Assembly (NCBI GenBank): GCA_944472135.2
Contig: OX235267.1
Coordinates: 24,615,349 to 24,679,348, forward strand
Source of the DNA: Trichobilharzia regenti
Lineage: Eukaryota > Platyhelminthes > Trematoda > Strigeidida > Schistosomatidae
DNA: 64,000 bases
Reading direction: 5' to 3'
The notes under the pieces: generated by a model
The model's input: the letters and a program-made list of their open reading frames with translations, nothing else
Told to the model about the DNA's origin: nothing
Databases searched by the model: none
Shown here: positions 45,750 to 57,372 of the stretch, in pieces
How positions within the stretch are numbered: position 1 is the stretch's first letter
How the letters are laid out: each line of letters opens with the position of its first letter
Translations under genes and position numbers: made by a program

Positions 45750-48017
45750 GGAATTAAAACAGGATTTTGAGCGAAATGTTGTTTTTGATAACTTCTTCAG
45801 GCTCTACAGTTATAAACCCATGAATATTAGAGTACATATAGGCAATAAAGGCAAATAAAAATAGCATCAGAAACTTTATTGGGGTGCATGTGTAAGTTGA
45901 GATGAAAGTCCATTAGTTAACATAGTCAATCAAATTTGTATAGGGTGTATAGTCAGAGAAAATGTGATGAAGTGTGAATGAACAATTAGGTGATATAGTG
46001 TTGTTGTATAGTAAACAGAATACAAATGTCATTGGGGTGAGAGAAATGCGATAATCACAAAAGGCAAACAAACGCATATTAACAAAGGGGAAAGTGAATG
46101 TGATAGCTGACTCCTAATGTCTAATGATAAAATTAAGAGGCTAAATTGTAAATTGACATAAGATGTTACAGAATTGGTAGGCTTAATACTAAATCACAAA
46201 GGTTGACAAAAATTAAGGGCAACGAGGGGGTGAAATAAGCTGGGTGGAGAAATGGATATGATATCACAAATTGATAATAATGATAATAATAATACGAAAA
46301 ATAGTGATTAATTAAAGAGATTTCAATATATTAAATATTCCCATAGTAAAATTTAGAACAACACATTTAAGCGAACAATATTGTGGTTTCACCTAGATCT
46401 CATCAGGCTTAACTCTAATATATATATATAAGTTTACAAATAAAAATTCAAATATAAACCAATCACGGTGTTTTGTCTATAGGATTATACGATGGTGAAT
46501 ATAAATTGTGCAATTAGTCATAATAGTAGTAATGATAATATTAATAATAGTAATAATAATGGTCTTATCAATAACAAGGATGAAAAATGAGGCAATCCGT
46601 GATAACACGAATAATGAAAAACAGTATGATTAAATAAACAGTTGTTCAGGTGGAAGTAGTCGATAAGGGCTAGTAAAAACAGATTACGTAATGTTAGATT
46701 GTAAGGGAAGGAAATGAAACACATTTATAATGAAGATAAGATTAAGGGATGATAAGAAGGGGTTGGAAATATAAATAAGGGGTGGCGTAGAAGTCTTTAG
46801 TTGGTTATGTCTTATTAGGCCACGGGAGGGATAATGGCTGTACGAACTTCTTTTGAATGCAAAGTTTAGGTTTAATAGTTCGAATGCCTATCACCTCAGC
46901 TGTGTGCAGTAGACTTCATACGAAGTCTATCAGAAAGATTCGGTGGGATACGATGAATTACTTTGAAGGCTTTCGTTTTATCGACTACATGACCACTCTC
47001 AATTAGATGTGACAAAATTGAGCTACGGATTGTTTTTGTCTGTCCTTTGCCAAACAACGATGGGAGATGTTCACTAACACGTTGGCTAAGCTGTCTAGTA
47101 GTACGCCCAACATAACTGTCACCGCAGGTGCAGTTGGATTGATAAATACACATAGATGCGGCAAAACTATCAAGCTTATCCTTCGTTTGCGTCCCAATCA
47201 TTCGTCGGCTAGAGAATGACAAACATAGGTGTGCTGCGTAGAATGTTCTACGTATACTCCTTGAAAGTCTTTGGAATAGAATCTCACTAGATAAGTCACC
47301 ATTATATTGTAACTTAATAAATAGAGGTTTCTTATGTGCAGTCAGAGTCACAGGTTTTTTCTCTGATGGTTTCATATGTTTCTTTATGAAACTACTCGGA
47401 TAGCCCATCTCCGTCAAGGAATCGTGAATATATTAAAATTCCTTTTGTAAGAGGTCATCCGTACATATCTTTCTGGCTCTGCTCGCGAGACATTTTACAA
47501 GATACCTTTTATATTTAATGGGCACGCAACTAAGGAAGTGTGTGTATTGCCCTGTGAATGTGCTTTTTCTGTACACACTTCTCCCAAGTGACCCATCTTC
47601 TCTCCTACTTAGCAAGAGATCCAGGAAATGTAGTTTATTCTCCTGCTCCCCTTCACAAGTTAAGGTAAGCGAAGGGTGGATGTTGTTGAATTTAAGTAAA
47701 AATTCGTTTATGTTAACCTTCTCATCAGCTAAGATAAATGTATCATCGACATATCGGTAATACATATCCAAATCCTTGATGGTATCCTTCAATTTCCCGT
47801 TTACACGTTTTACGAGAAAGAAGTCAGCTAATATCGGGCCTAACGGTGAACCCATAGCTATTCCATCTACTTGTCGATAGTAGGAATTATTGAAGACGAA
47901 GTGAACATTCATTGTGCATTTAAGAAGTGATTCTTTGACGCTACACAAGGGGATTCCTAAGTCTAAATAGAAGAGAAGATGGGTCACTTGGGAGAAGTGT
48001 GTACAGAAAAAGCACAT
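45750..48017 (-). mobile_element. Penelope-like element with one stop and one frameshift
   Basis: The frame 47433-48017 has RQVDGIAMGSPLGPILADFF, YRYVDDTFILAD and LHFLDLLLSRREDGS. A single in-frame TAA at about 47433 separates it from 46896-47417, which has KKPLFIKLQYNGDLSSEILF and the nuclease core CIYQSNCTCGDSYVGRT. A one-base shift near 46910 then ends that frame early; in the next frame LLHTAEVIGI supplies the expected glutamate. The first ~17 codons of the upper frame lie in an inverted fragment of the element (see 47965-48100) and are not native. The 3' untranslated part probably runs to about 45750, where a CCTGAAGAAG block like that in the 11375-11606 leader occurs. Confidence 0.8.
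46387..46406 (-). ncRNA. Hammerhead-like core in PLE 3' region (weak)
   Basis: On the - strand CTGATGA (46400-46406) is followed by GATCTAGGT and then GAAA (46387-46390). Some PLEs are known to carry minimal hammerhead ribozymes in their terminal repeats. The intervening stem would be at most 3 bp, so folding is doubtful. Confidence 0.25.
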
Positions 48018-48100
48018 TCACAGGGCAATATACACACTTCCTTAGTTGCGTGCCCATTAAATATAAAAGGTATCTTGTAAAATGTCTCGCGGACAGAACC
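47465..48100. repeat. 5' foldback of a PLE (arms about 135 b)
   Basis: The + strand stretch 47965-48100 is the reverse complement of 47465-47600 (it begins AGAAGAGAAGATGGGTCAC and ends in AAAATGTCTCGCGGAC). So the element's 5' end is joined to an inverted piece of its own coding region. This pattern is expected from twin priming or template switching during insertion. Confidence 0.8.
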
Positions 48101-48489
48101 AGAAATATAATTTATAATTTCAATCTGGTTGCAAACAGTTGATTCTTTCATAAATCAATTTACTGGTACTATTGACATTCTACCTTAACCGACGTGCATT
48201 ATCAGTATTTACAACTAGTGACACCCAGTAATCTCATTTTAAAAATCGATTATGTTAACGAATAATCCATGATACTGGCAATTTTTCTATGAATTCTAGA
48301 GTAGGAAATATTTTCTTATCACTACAAGATGCCCTTGAAGGAAACATTGTCATTTCAAGTCCTAGGAAATCTTAAAAAGTGATGATTTGAATGAATATTT
48401 AACTGCTCTCCTCAAACAACGAGGTGTGCTGATCAACTTTAGTGTATACAAAAACAAGAAATGTGCTAAATCACACAGTGTTGTACAGT
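48101..48489. other. No recognisable gene
   Basis: AT-rich, no motif. Confidence 0.4.
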
Positions 48490-50260
48490 AATATTAACGA
48501 ATGACGTTTCAAGCACAAATTATTGCTCATTAGCATATCATATCGTAACGCTAGTAAAATATATGGAACTGTATAAATACATGGATCAGGTTACTCCATA
48601 AGGCCAATAGTAGATTTCAGGAATACGCCGACAAATGAATTATCAAAACACTTGGCTTTCACACTATGTCCCACTAGGAATCATTTAGATTTCTAGGCTA
48701 ACTGATTCACATGAGATGGAAAGGAAACTAAATAAAATTCAATTAGAGAATAATGAAAAAAATGGTCAGTTTCGATATAAGTGATCTTTAGACTAACATA
48801 TCCATCAACATGGTGTTGAAAGCGGATTAAAGAGAAATAAATTCTCATCGCGAACTTAGAAGAAGTACAAAGCTTCCCATTGCAAAAATTATTTTAGGAA
48901 TTCAGTTATGCCTTACATCTACTGATTTTAAATTCCATGACATAAATATTCCATGATATAAAAACAAACAGATGGTGTAGCAATGAGATCACCAATATCT
49001 CTTATCCTAGTAGATATCTTTATGGATAGCTGGGAACATGTGGCTCTTAATATACTTAAACCTACTCCAAAAATATGGTGGAGGTATGTAGATGGCAGTT
49101 TCACAGTGTTATGAAAAGAACATACCTTTCAGTTTCTTCACAGATACAAACTAACTAGTAAAGGGAATAAATTTCACATTTGAATGGGAAAATGAACAAA
49201 GAGAATTAGCTATGTTGTATTGTAAAATATAACGAATAGAAGAAGATAAACTGCACACTGGAGTTTACACAAGCCAACCCATTCTAATAGATATTTAGAC
49301 TTTAATTCATCTCATGCCTTGTCTGTGAAGGCTGGCTTAGTTAAGTGTCTCACAAGAAGTAGCACAACAAACACCTAAATGATGAAATGAAACAGAAAAA
49401 AGAGACGTTGGTGGTAAATAAGTAACTATCCGATAATACTCATTAGGAAGATCGGAAAAGTCCAAAAGGAAAATAAAAATAATTGTGAAACTCTTAAGGT
49501 TAACATTAGGAAGAGAGAATATAAGCCATCAACTGTTATAACATATAAGGATGGGAAATCTGAGAACCTCCCTACATAGGATTACTAATAAAGCAGAAAT
49601 CGAGGTGGTATTCAAACCTACAAACTCATTCAGGAACAAGCTCAGTAGGCTAAGGGACCCGGTAGACCCAATTAAACAAAATAATATTATTTACGAAATA
49701 CCTTGCATTGAATATGGGTCATGTCAACTACATAGGTCAAATTAGTGGATCGGCAGTAGATAGATCATCAGAACATAAGAATTTAGCTAAGGTTAGAAAG
49801 ATTGATCCCATGAAGATAAGTAATTTGGAAAACACCTAGCAGTTGCATAAACTAACACACAATAGGTTGGGAAAAAGCTAAATTTCTAAGTGGAGAGGAA
49901 GGTTGACTACTGAATCCTTATTCAGTGAGTCTACACCCAACACATGCAATACAACTGACTCAACTCAAATACCAGAGATATGCAGCATATTATCAAATCA
50001 GAGAATAGTAAATAATGTTAAAATGTATTCAATTTTACATTCTAACAAGTTGCTTACTTTTTCTGTACAAAACGGCTTATTTCCCATCTGATTGTATGTG
50101 ACTGATAATACTAATATTATTTCCGAATGAACTATATCTTATAATGATTTTTATACAGATGTATAATCACTTTTTACGCATGCATACATACGAAGCCCAA
50201 AATTTTTGTGAGAGCCTTGAAATGGTTATGAGCAATAATTTGTACACGAAACTTCATCAG
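48490..50260 (+). mobile_element. Decayed Penelope-like element with short inverted ends
   Basis: Reverse-transcriptase motifs near 48960-49110: MDGVAMRSPISLILVDIFMD, then WRYVDGSFTV (motif C damaged, DD changed to DG). A linker and nuclease start lie at 49551-49745: EVVFKPTNSFRN and NIIYEIPC, followed in other frames by YIGQISGSAV (about 49730) and TTESLFSESTPNTCN (49903 on), where the glutamate is present. Several stops. The ends carry an inverted pair (about 48497-48535 and 50213-50250) sharing GCACAAATTATTGCTCAT-like sequence. It belongs to the same lineage as 54222-54820 and 63640-64000. Confidence 0.7.
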
Positions 50261-51054
50261 TCAATATATCACTGCATAACGCTGTGTGATTTATCAAAAT
50301 AAAATCCAATCCATCATGGAGTTACAATCTGCGACAGTTCCGAAGTTTAATACTTACAGAAATGTGTTCTTGTTCAAATAAGGTCTCAGGTTCACATTAC
50401 ACTCGACTGAATGCCTTCACCATGACCTCATTAACGAAACTGAATAAGGCTACTTTTGTTGTTCCATCAAGAAATAGTCCAGAACTAGCGTACACTTCAG
50501 ATTATATTCCTAATTTCTTAAACTGATATTAGTTACAAATATAAGCAGACTCCCTGCACACCAATATCACTCTCAGCTTTGAACTTTATCTCACCTCAGT
50601 GACTTAGAAAACTTTATACCTCATTGAATTATATTTGAAAAAAAAGACACCTGAAATATAAAAGAATCAGATTAAATTGAAATATTTTCATAGCGATCAC
50701 GTTTCAAAAACATACACGAATTGGTAATTATTGTACTTTGAACGTTGTCAAAATTATAATGTAAAAAACTATAATGACATATTTATGTTATGCTAGTTTT
50801 TTAGTTTTTATTGTCAAGTCTTCGCCTAACAAAGTTCTTTTCAAAACAAGATTGATTTTTATGATCAGATGTAATATAGATATTCTTGTAATCAATCTAT
50901 GAAATTATTTGTAGAAACCTTTTAACTCCAGTAATTAAGTAAGAAACGAAGGTGACCAACAGTTATTTAATGCCTGGTGTTCGTCGTTTGTAGTTTTCGA
51001 TTCCGTAAAAACAACATTTCTCATTACTTCATACTCATCTTGAAGGCTACTCAG
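50261..51054. other. No recognisable gene; possible missing N-terminal exons
   Basis: Upstream of the first supported exon of the TMBIM-like gene. I looked for an N-terminal exon ending in phase 2 and found no convincing one. It may lie here in poorly recognisable form or left of the PLE. Confidence 0.35.
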
Positions 51055-54000
51055 TCTTCACAACAAAGTCGATAATCCTGTCGTCCTTATATTTAAAGAA
51101 GCATGTTTACTACATGGTGGGTAATACACACATCGTGTTTCCTGATAACCTTTCTTTAAAATCTAGGTACAATAGTCTTGCCTTTATTGCTCTGTAAGTT
51201 TGATTTTTAAGCCCACTGAATCAGGTGTCAATAATTCAACGTAATTCCACGATTTCTAACATGCCTCAATTACTGTTGTCGTATTCCATAAATTTCACTA
51301 TCATTGAGCACTCTGTTTATTGGAAATTATAACTATTTATCATCGATATGATCCTTATGCTATGAAACGTGTTTCTGTACCATTCACACACATAGTGTAT
51401 ATCTGATGAAGAGGAAGTTGGTCAGACGCCTTTTGATGTTTTTCTTGGTAGTATAGCAGTATGCCTTATTCCTTTAGAATGACTATAACTTTGCGATGAC
51501 TGCTGCATTTGTTTTTGTTTCAGAATTTGCGGTGGCACTATATATGCTGCTTTACTGCTAAGTCAGAAGCTAAGATCCATTTATCCACTAAACTATATTT
51601 TATTGTCAGTATCGGTAAGCTGAACTGTGAGTGGAAATAGACGAACATGATCATTTACGCTGTATCTTAAATGTAGAATGAACTGGGTATTGTTATATTT
51701 CTGATTCACCAGGCTTAAGAAACACTTACTATAAATATTTCGATCATTGTTGACAAGGTTTATTCTACAATATTTCACATCAATAACCAAAGTCAAGAAC
51801 TTTCTGCATTATCCATTTCCGTGAGAATTTTCCGTTCATTTTCAATTCGAGTACTGAATTGATTCTTCGCATGTTCGGTACACCGAAATGTGCCACGCAT
51901 CTGGGATGTTCACTTTTGCAATGGAGCAAATTTTCTAATGAGGAAAGGGACTCTCGCTTCTCTTCCTAAAGTCGTGTTCACCTGAACCGACTTAAACTCA
52001 CTATTTTACAGTATATGTCAGTGAAATGTTACACTTCCACAATTCCATAGAATAATCTATGCGGATTCCGTTTATCAAGAAAATGTTCTCAGGTTCTGCG
52101 GGTATGACACTAAGTAGAGCTCCTCTCTCACTGGGAAGTATACAAAACAAATTGATCAGGCTCTTGATTACTTCATTATTACCTAATCATAGTGAAAGAA
52201 GAAGGCTCCGGCACACATGAAATATTTCAAAGAAATACAATATATCCGTTTGGGAACGGGATATGCTGAATTACTCAAACAAAATTGTAATAGTCACGTT
52301 GTAAAGATTTTTTCTTGTTTCTTCTTAGTTAACCGTTATCAGTTACAGAACCACTGAAAATCAAACGCATTGTAGTTTAAGACTGCCCATCGGTGAGTTG
52401 TGGTGTACAGTAATTCTCTGTTAGACATCAGTTCATGAAGAAATCCATATAGTGATTTCTTATATTTAGTGTTTGAACACTCTATGAAGCTGGATAAAGA
52501 ATCTCCCATTTTCTTAATTTTCTAACCTTCGGTTTCATAAAACGAGAATGATAAAATTATATTTTTTCAAATTTCACCTATTTTTCCACCCAGTTCATTT
52601 CATTTTGTGCGGCGCTTCAACTTTTGTACAACGACTATGTGTCGTTCCTTATATCATTCGCGATAACAGCAGTGATCTCAGGAATTGTAATTGCTCTGTG
52701 TTATAATTTGAGTAGTTTGACACCAAAGGGATTTATCATATTCGCGACAGTAGAATCTGTGCTCGCCCTTTCAGGATTCATTCTGCTTTACTTTCGAGAA
52801 AGGGTGAGTAGTAATTGATACATTTTCTCGCATATAAATACCGTTATTTACCTATATATATTCCTTTATTTCTATAATTATATTACAGTGTCTGCTGAAG
52901 TTGTTCTTTAAAAATACAACACAGGCTCTGCTGTTGAACCACTCATTTCAAGGAACATAATCATTTCAAATGAGGAGACAAATCTTCCTCATCATATATG
53001 TTTAACGATGACCTACCCATCACAGAAACATTCTTAATTCCCAGTAATCAGATATTATGCTTCCTCAAACGAAATAGGAACACATGTAATGACTAGCATA
53101 AATAGGAGAATGTGAGACAGCGAAAATTAGCCTCTTAAGTCTGTAACATTCTGACTCACTCTACAAATATGTTTACTTCAAACTAGGGGTGAAAGCATTT
53201 ATGCAACAGTTCACTGTCCCAATATTTGGCAACCTGTCACGGTAGAGGGAAATTCTGTATGCTGCATACCTTCTCAGACTAATGTTCACAGTCTGAGTTA
53301 TGGTCATCGGTAAAACTAATGAATAGATGAGCGGTCAAGTAAATTTGTTCACCTAGGCTATGATGTTTTAAGTGTCGGAAAAATGACATTTTCGTTGCAT
53401 AAGAGAGTAAAAATAAATCAAAAACCTTCGTATAAACAAAGTGTAAACGAATGCATTTGAAGGATGTAATGGCCTTAGGTTTTACAACACGGCTTTCCTT
53501 CAGCCACCAGGAGTTTGGATTAACACGCTTTTCTAAACGTTAACGTATGACGAACTTCAAAGTTGCCTCGACTGAGAGGGTATTTGATAATTCTTACTGG
53601 CGTAATTGAACAGGAGGCAGGAATACACGTTTGTTGGCAATGTAACAACAAGGGTTTATGTGTACAAAAAGTGATGGAAAATTCAAGAGATGAGAGTGAG
53701 CATTCAAATAAACGTCAAGTAAATGTAGCTTTATAACATAAATCAACGAACAATTAGACAAATTGAAGGGTCAATATTGAGTTGAGATCAGTGAATGAAA
53801 ATCAAAATTATGTGAAGACTTGAAACGCAACATTGTTTCTTGCAGATATTTCTTCAGAAGTGTAGAGGACTACATATCAGCAGTAGTATTTTGGCAATAC
53901 ATTTGTCAATTTGCTTTATTATCCATAGTGAATCAATTATCTTTGTGGCAAAATGGAGGTCACCCGCTTAATAAGATTAAAATAGATCATGTATGTAACC

Positions 54001-57000
54001 AGTTCAAGTTTCTGGAGAAAAGCGTGAAACGAAGACCTGATCGCACAATGAAATAAAATATCTATGGAGAAGAAAGTATATATATATATAATATATCATA
54101 GTTAACTTAAATTCCCTTCACTTTTAACATTAGTTCATTACACAAAAATTCTTTTCACTTTTATATTAGTTTGTTTATTAGATGTATCACACAGTGAAAC
54201 AGTATTATTTACTGGACGTTTCAAACAAAATTGATTGTTCATAATCATATCAATCGTATTCACACGACAAGGCATGAATAAAACTGGCATCCAAACCCTC
54301 AAATTCAAATAGAAACCAGCTTTATCTGATAAAGGATCCTGTGGAGCCTTTAAAACAAAACAATTTAGTTTATCTAATACCCTGCAATGATTGTGAGGTC
54401 AAATACATAGGTCAAACTAGTAGAACAGGGACAGTCAGACTAACTGAACATAAAAACTTAGCAAAATCTATATTGGTTGACCCAAATAAGATAAGAAATC
54501 TAGAGAATAGTTCAGCTATAGCACTACATGCAGTTACACACAACCATAAAATAGAATGAGTGGGATAGGATGACAGTTTTGAAATCTAATGCCACAGGGT
54601 ATAGGGAGAGATTGATAACAGAAGCCTTGTTTATCCAATCAACGGCAAATACATGTAATAGAAACGATTCAACACCTGTCCACCCAGATATCTGGAAAAT
54701 TCTACTACCCCTACGAAAAATAAGAAAAGGCAAAGAAAACTATAAAGCTCAAGTTTCAAAGTAGTGTGATTACAATTGATATGGTTATGAACAATAAATT
54801 TTGTTCGAAACTGTATCATCCAGTAAATAATAATTTTCCCCTGTGTGTTAAATCTTATAAGCAAAATAATATGGAATTACTTACTACCACAGTGCCCAAG
54901 ATTTACACATATATTAAATCTTTTCACTTTACTAATCAAACATCTGATACTTTTTGCACTCCAGATATACTTGAGAATTCTCGCCGGTTTATGCTTGGGT
55001 TCTGCAGCAACTCTGGTAAGTGTCACGTGATTTTGCCTGTAGTGAAACATTGATTGTGTTGTTGTTTATGAGTGTTGGCAACGTAAAGTTCAATACCACC
55101 CCATGAATAAAGAAAATCAAAGGATTCAAACGTTTTGCAATACGTAATGTTCATTGAGGCACAGATTCAGGCAAAAACTTGGTATGAAGTGAGATTCCAT
55201 ATTCCTCGGCTGGTCGTTATGAGCAATAATGACACGTTATTTCAGTGTGAACAGTTACACTGCCCTATGAAAGCAACTTTATAGAAGACTCCACTGAACT
55301 GAAGTCATAATCCGAATATCTGACGTTTCAACATTTTTCTGTATAATTAGTTTTACAATAAAAAATACAGGTGAAATACGGTAGACTTTCGTTTCAACAA
55401 TCTAGTCAATTGTGTACTCACTTGAAATACGTGTCTGTTGTGACGCCCTATCATAAACTGACCGTCCGTACTGGATTTATGTCTCACCAGTGGCATCATT
55501 GTAAATTTTCGGTTATAATACTAATGCAGATGCACCATTCACACAATGTGTCGAATATAGATCCTGAACTCAGCAGACGGCAGCTCCTTCAGTTGTGCAA
55601 AGTTGTTATCATTACTCTAATTGTCATTACCATTATTTGGGTTTCCGAATGGAACACATGACTTCGGCAGAGCATCTCTTTGTCATATTAACTTGTTACA
55701 TCTCACAGTGGAACAGTATAATTTACTGGGTGGTATGTTGAGTATATTTCACGGGAGCGTAGCCACCTTACCCAGGAAACCAGTTCAGTATCTGAAGTGT
55801 TCAAGCGATAAAATCCTTCGAAAATATGCCCTCATATACTTAACTGATATTACCGAACTTTTCACAACACCGGGTCAATCATCACTGTAAGTGTTACAGA
55901 ACCTCGTTAACACTGTCTACATTATTTTGCAGCACTGACGTTGATGTTTGTGTTTAAAATTGGTATCATATTCGAAATCATTAATGCTATTGATCTTCAC
56001 AGTGGTTCTCAGAGTAATAAACCCTGTTTTATTTCACAACCTGATCATGAGTGGATTTGTCGTTTTATTACTTGCTGCTTGCCAGTGACTAGGATGGTAC
56101 TGACTAAACCAGGTAAGTGGTAACAAAGCGGTTGACGGCTATATTTCTACTACTGATAGTGTCTCACTTCTGCTCATGTAGGTCTCATATCTTTATCCTA
56201 TTCTGTGTCTTCTCTGTAAACACCTGAAATCATGCCTCCGCTGTCCATTCTCACAAAGTTTTCGTCTTCACTTGTTTAACTCACAGTATTTCTAACATGT
56301 CATATCGATCATCTGTGAAATGTAAACCTTCTAGTTTATTTTCGTAACTACAGTATATGTGCATCTTCTCATAAAGCACAGTCTATCGCATGATACAGAT
56401 CTTCACGATCAGGAATATCACCGATGACAATTGGTAAACATATCTTCCTCTGGCCTTTAGTTCAAAGGTTTCTCTGGTAAATCATTTCACACATGACGTC
56501 ACAATGTATGCTCTGAATTAATTCTTGTACCTCACTCAGTTTTGCTGAGGCATTCGCCAAATTTCTTCACAGTCGACGCTGTCGAAAGTCTTTTCAAAGT
56601 GGATGAATTTTAGACGCTGAGTTGACTGTTATTGTAGTGTCTGCCAAATAAAGCGCTGTGTTGCAATTCGAATCTCGTTAAGCTTACTTTGCTTCCATTC
56701 AGCCGATTGTAGAAGACGGCCAGCATACAGGGGCTCTTTCAGGGCTTCCATACCGTGGACATCTAATGTTTTGCTTGTGTTGCACACGAGCATGATTCTG
56801 CGTCTATACTCAGCATGGTTTAGGCACCAGTTAGCCTTAGTAACACGTTGAAAATTACAGAGTGGTGGAAATAACATCTCAATGCATTACAACACTCAGC
56901 TATCACTTTTCGTATTTACGTACTGCTTCTAAACCACATCCACTTATAAGTAATACTTCCGATTTTTCATAGAACTAACTGATATCCAACGACTTGTTTG

Positions 57001-57176
57001 CTGATGTAAATTGCTAATTCCTGTACCTCTATTTTCAGATTGCGTTTACTGCAGCATGTGGAATTAAGAAACAATTGCAAGAATCGTCCTCCAGGTTCAC
57101 GAAGATATTGGAGTTTTTCAATATATTTGTAACCGTTATTGGACTCTTCGCTGCATTATCAATTTGCTTTGATTGA
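51055..57176 (+). CDS. TMBIM/Lifeguard-like multi-pass membrane protein (Bax-inhibitor-1 family), partial gene
   Basis: Six exons with GT-AG borders join in one open frame: 51055-51120, 51167-51193, 51524-51614, 52594-52803, 54965-55015 and 57039-57176 (TGA). The first two introns are 46 and 330 bases. The last four exons are best supported: ALLLSQKLRSIYPLNYILL, then LLYNDYVSFLISFAITAVIS, then YLRILAGLCLGSAATL, then SSRFTKILEFFNIFVTVIGL follow the helices of TMBIM proteins, which are ER or Golgi membrane proteins that modulate calcium leak and cell death. About 193 residues are present and the N terminus is missing. The residues normally giving the two conserved aspartates (Y-D-T-Q, and D-I in the last helix) appear to be AAC and NI, so the pH-sensing pair seems absent. 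A polyadenylation signal AATAAA follows at 57367. The two short 5' exons are the least certain part; it could still be a decaying paralogue. Confidence 0.55.
52804..53475. repeat. Intron sequence duplicated (inverted) at 22575-23236
   Basis: Clearly similar over its whole length to the reverse complement of 22575-23236, with many substitutions. This shows the two loci share an old duplication of gene and intron. Confidence 0.65.
53476..54221. other. Intron sequence, nothing recognised
   Basis: A 78-codon frame at 53820-54056 (+) has no motif or splice support. TA-rich run near 54079-54099. Confidence 0.45.
54222..54820 (+). mobile_element. PLE nuclease fragment with short inverted ends, inside an intron
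   Basis: 54341-54559 reads NNLVYLIPCNDCEVKYIGQT and then VRLTEHKNLAKS, a GIY-YIG nuclease domain. After a frameshift near 54558, RERLITEALFIQSTANTCN supplies the glutamate (54600-54670). The reverse transcriptase is missing. The ends at about 54222-54260 and 54775-54815 form an inverted pair (AACAAAAT…TGTTCATAA…CATATCA). It lies in the intron between the 210-base and 51-base exons of the TMBIM-like gene, same strand. Confidence 0.75.
55016..56389. other. Intron sequence of the TMBIM-like gene
   Basis: The first ~250 bases resemble 7099-7290 after the dead 17-codon exon. 55980-56150 matches 22380-22560 inverted. Open frames at 55371-55661, 55621-55890 and 55941-56123 are discussed under rejected items. 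No convincing extra exon. Confidence 0.45.
56390..56880 (-). mobile_element. RTE-like LINE fragment, antisense in intron
   Basis: On the - strand, after a stretch shared with 21690-21840 (VHGMEALKEPLYAGRLLQS), a damaged reverse-transcriptase start occurs near 56530-56600 (IHPL…FDSVDCEEIWRMPQQ across frames). Same order as at 21675-22165. It lies in the last intron of the TMBIM-like gene, opposite to its transcription. Confidence 0.6.
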
Positions 57177-57366
57177 GGAGATGAATCACAAAACGAAAGA
57201 CCACAATTTCCATTAACCTTTTCTACTCTTAAATTATGTAATATATTCACTTTACATTTTCCATAGTAATTCATATCTCCTTACTGAAGTATTCTCACAG
57301 ATATCTATAATTTTGCAGTAACATGAAGGAGTCCTGTTACTAGTAAACTAATTTATATTAAGCATA

Positions 57367-57372
57367 AATAAA
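57367..57372 (+). promoter_or_regulatory. Candidate polyadenylation signal
   Basis: AATAAA 190 bases after the TGA of the TMBIM-like gene. Common by chance in AT-rich DNA, but correctly placed. Confidence 0.35.

Noticed and set aside
47518..47760. 80-codon + strand frame
   Set aside because: Antisense shadow of the PLE reverse transcriptase on the - strand.
50213..50250. CTGATGAAG (- strand) and GAAAC (+ strand) in the same stretch as a hammerhead ribozyme
   Set aside because: The two core elements lie on opposite strands and overlap, so they cannot form one ribozyme.
52329..52392. Possible 64-base exon (LTVISYRTTENQ…) between TTCTTAG and GTGAGT
   Set aside because: It ends in phase 1 while the next exon starts in phase 0. 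The flanking exons join directly in phase 0 and then match the family spacing.
55621..56112. Two open segments (ending at 55886 and starting at 56003) that join in frame across a 116-base GT-AG gap
   Set aside because: The first segment has no counterpart in the inverted duplicate, the joined peptide has no family resemblance, and the TMBIM-like frame is complete when 54965-55015 is joined directly to 57039.
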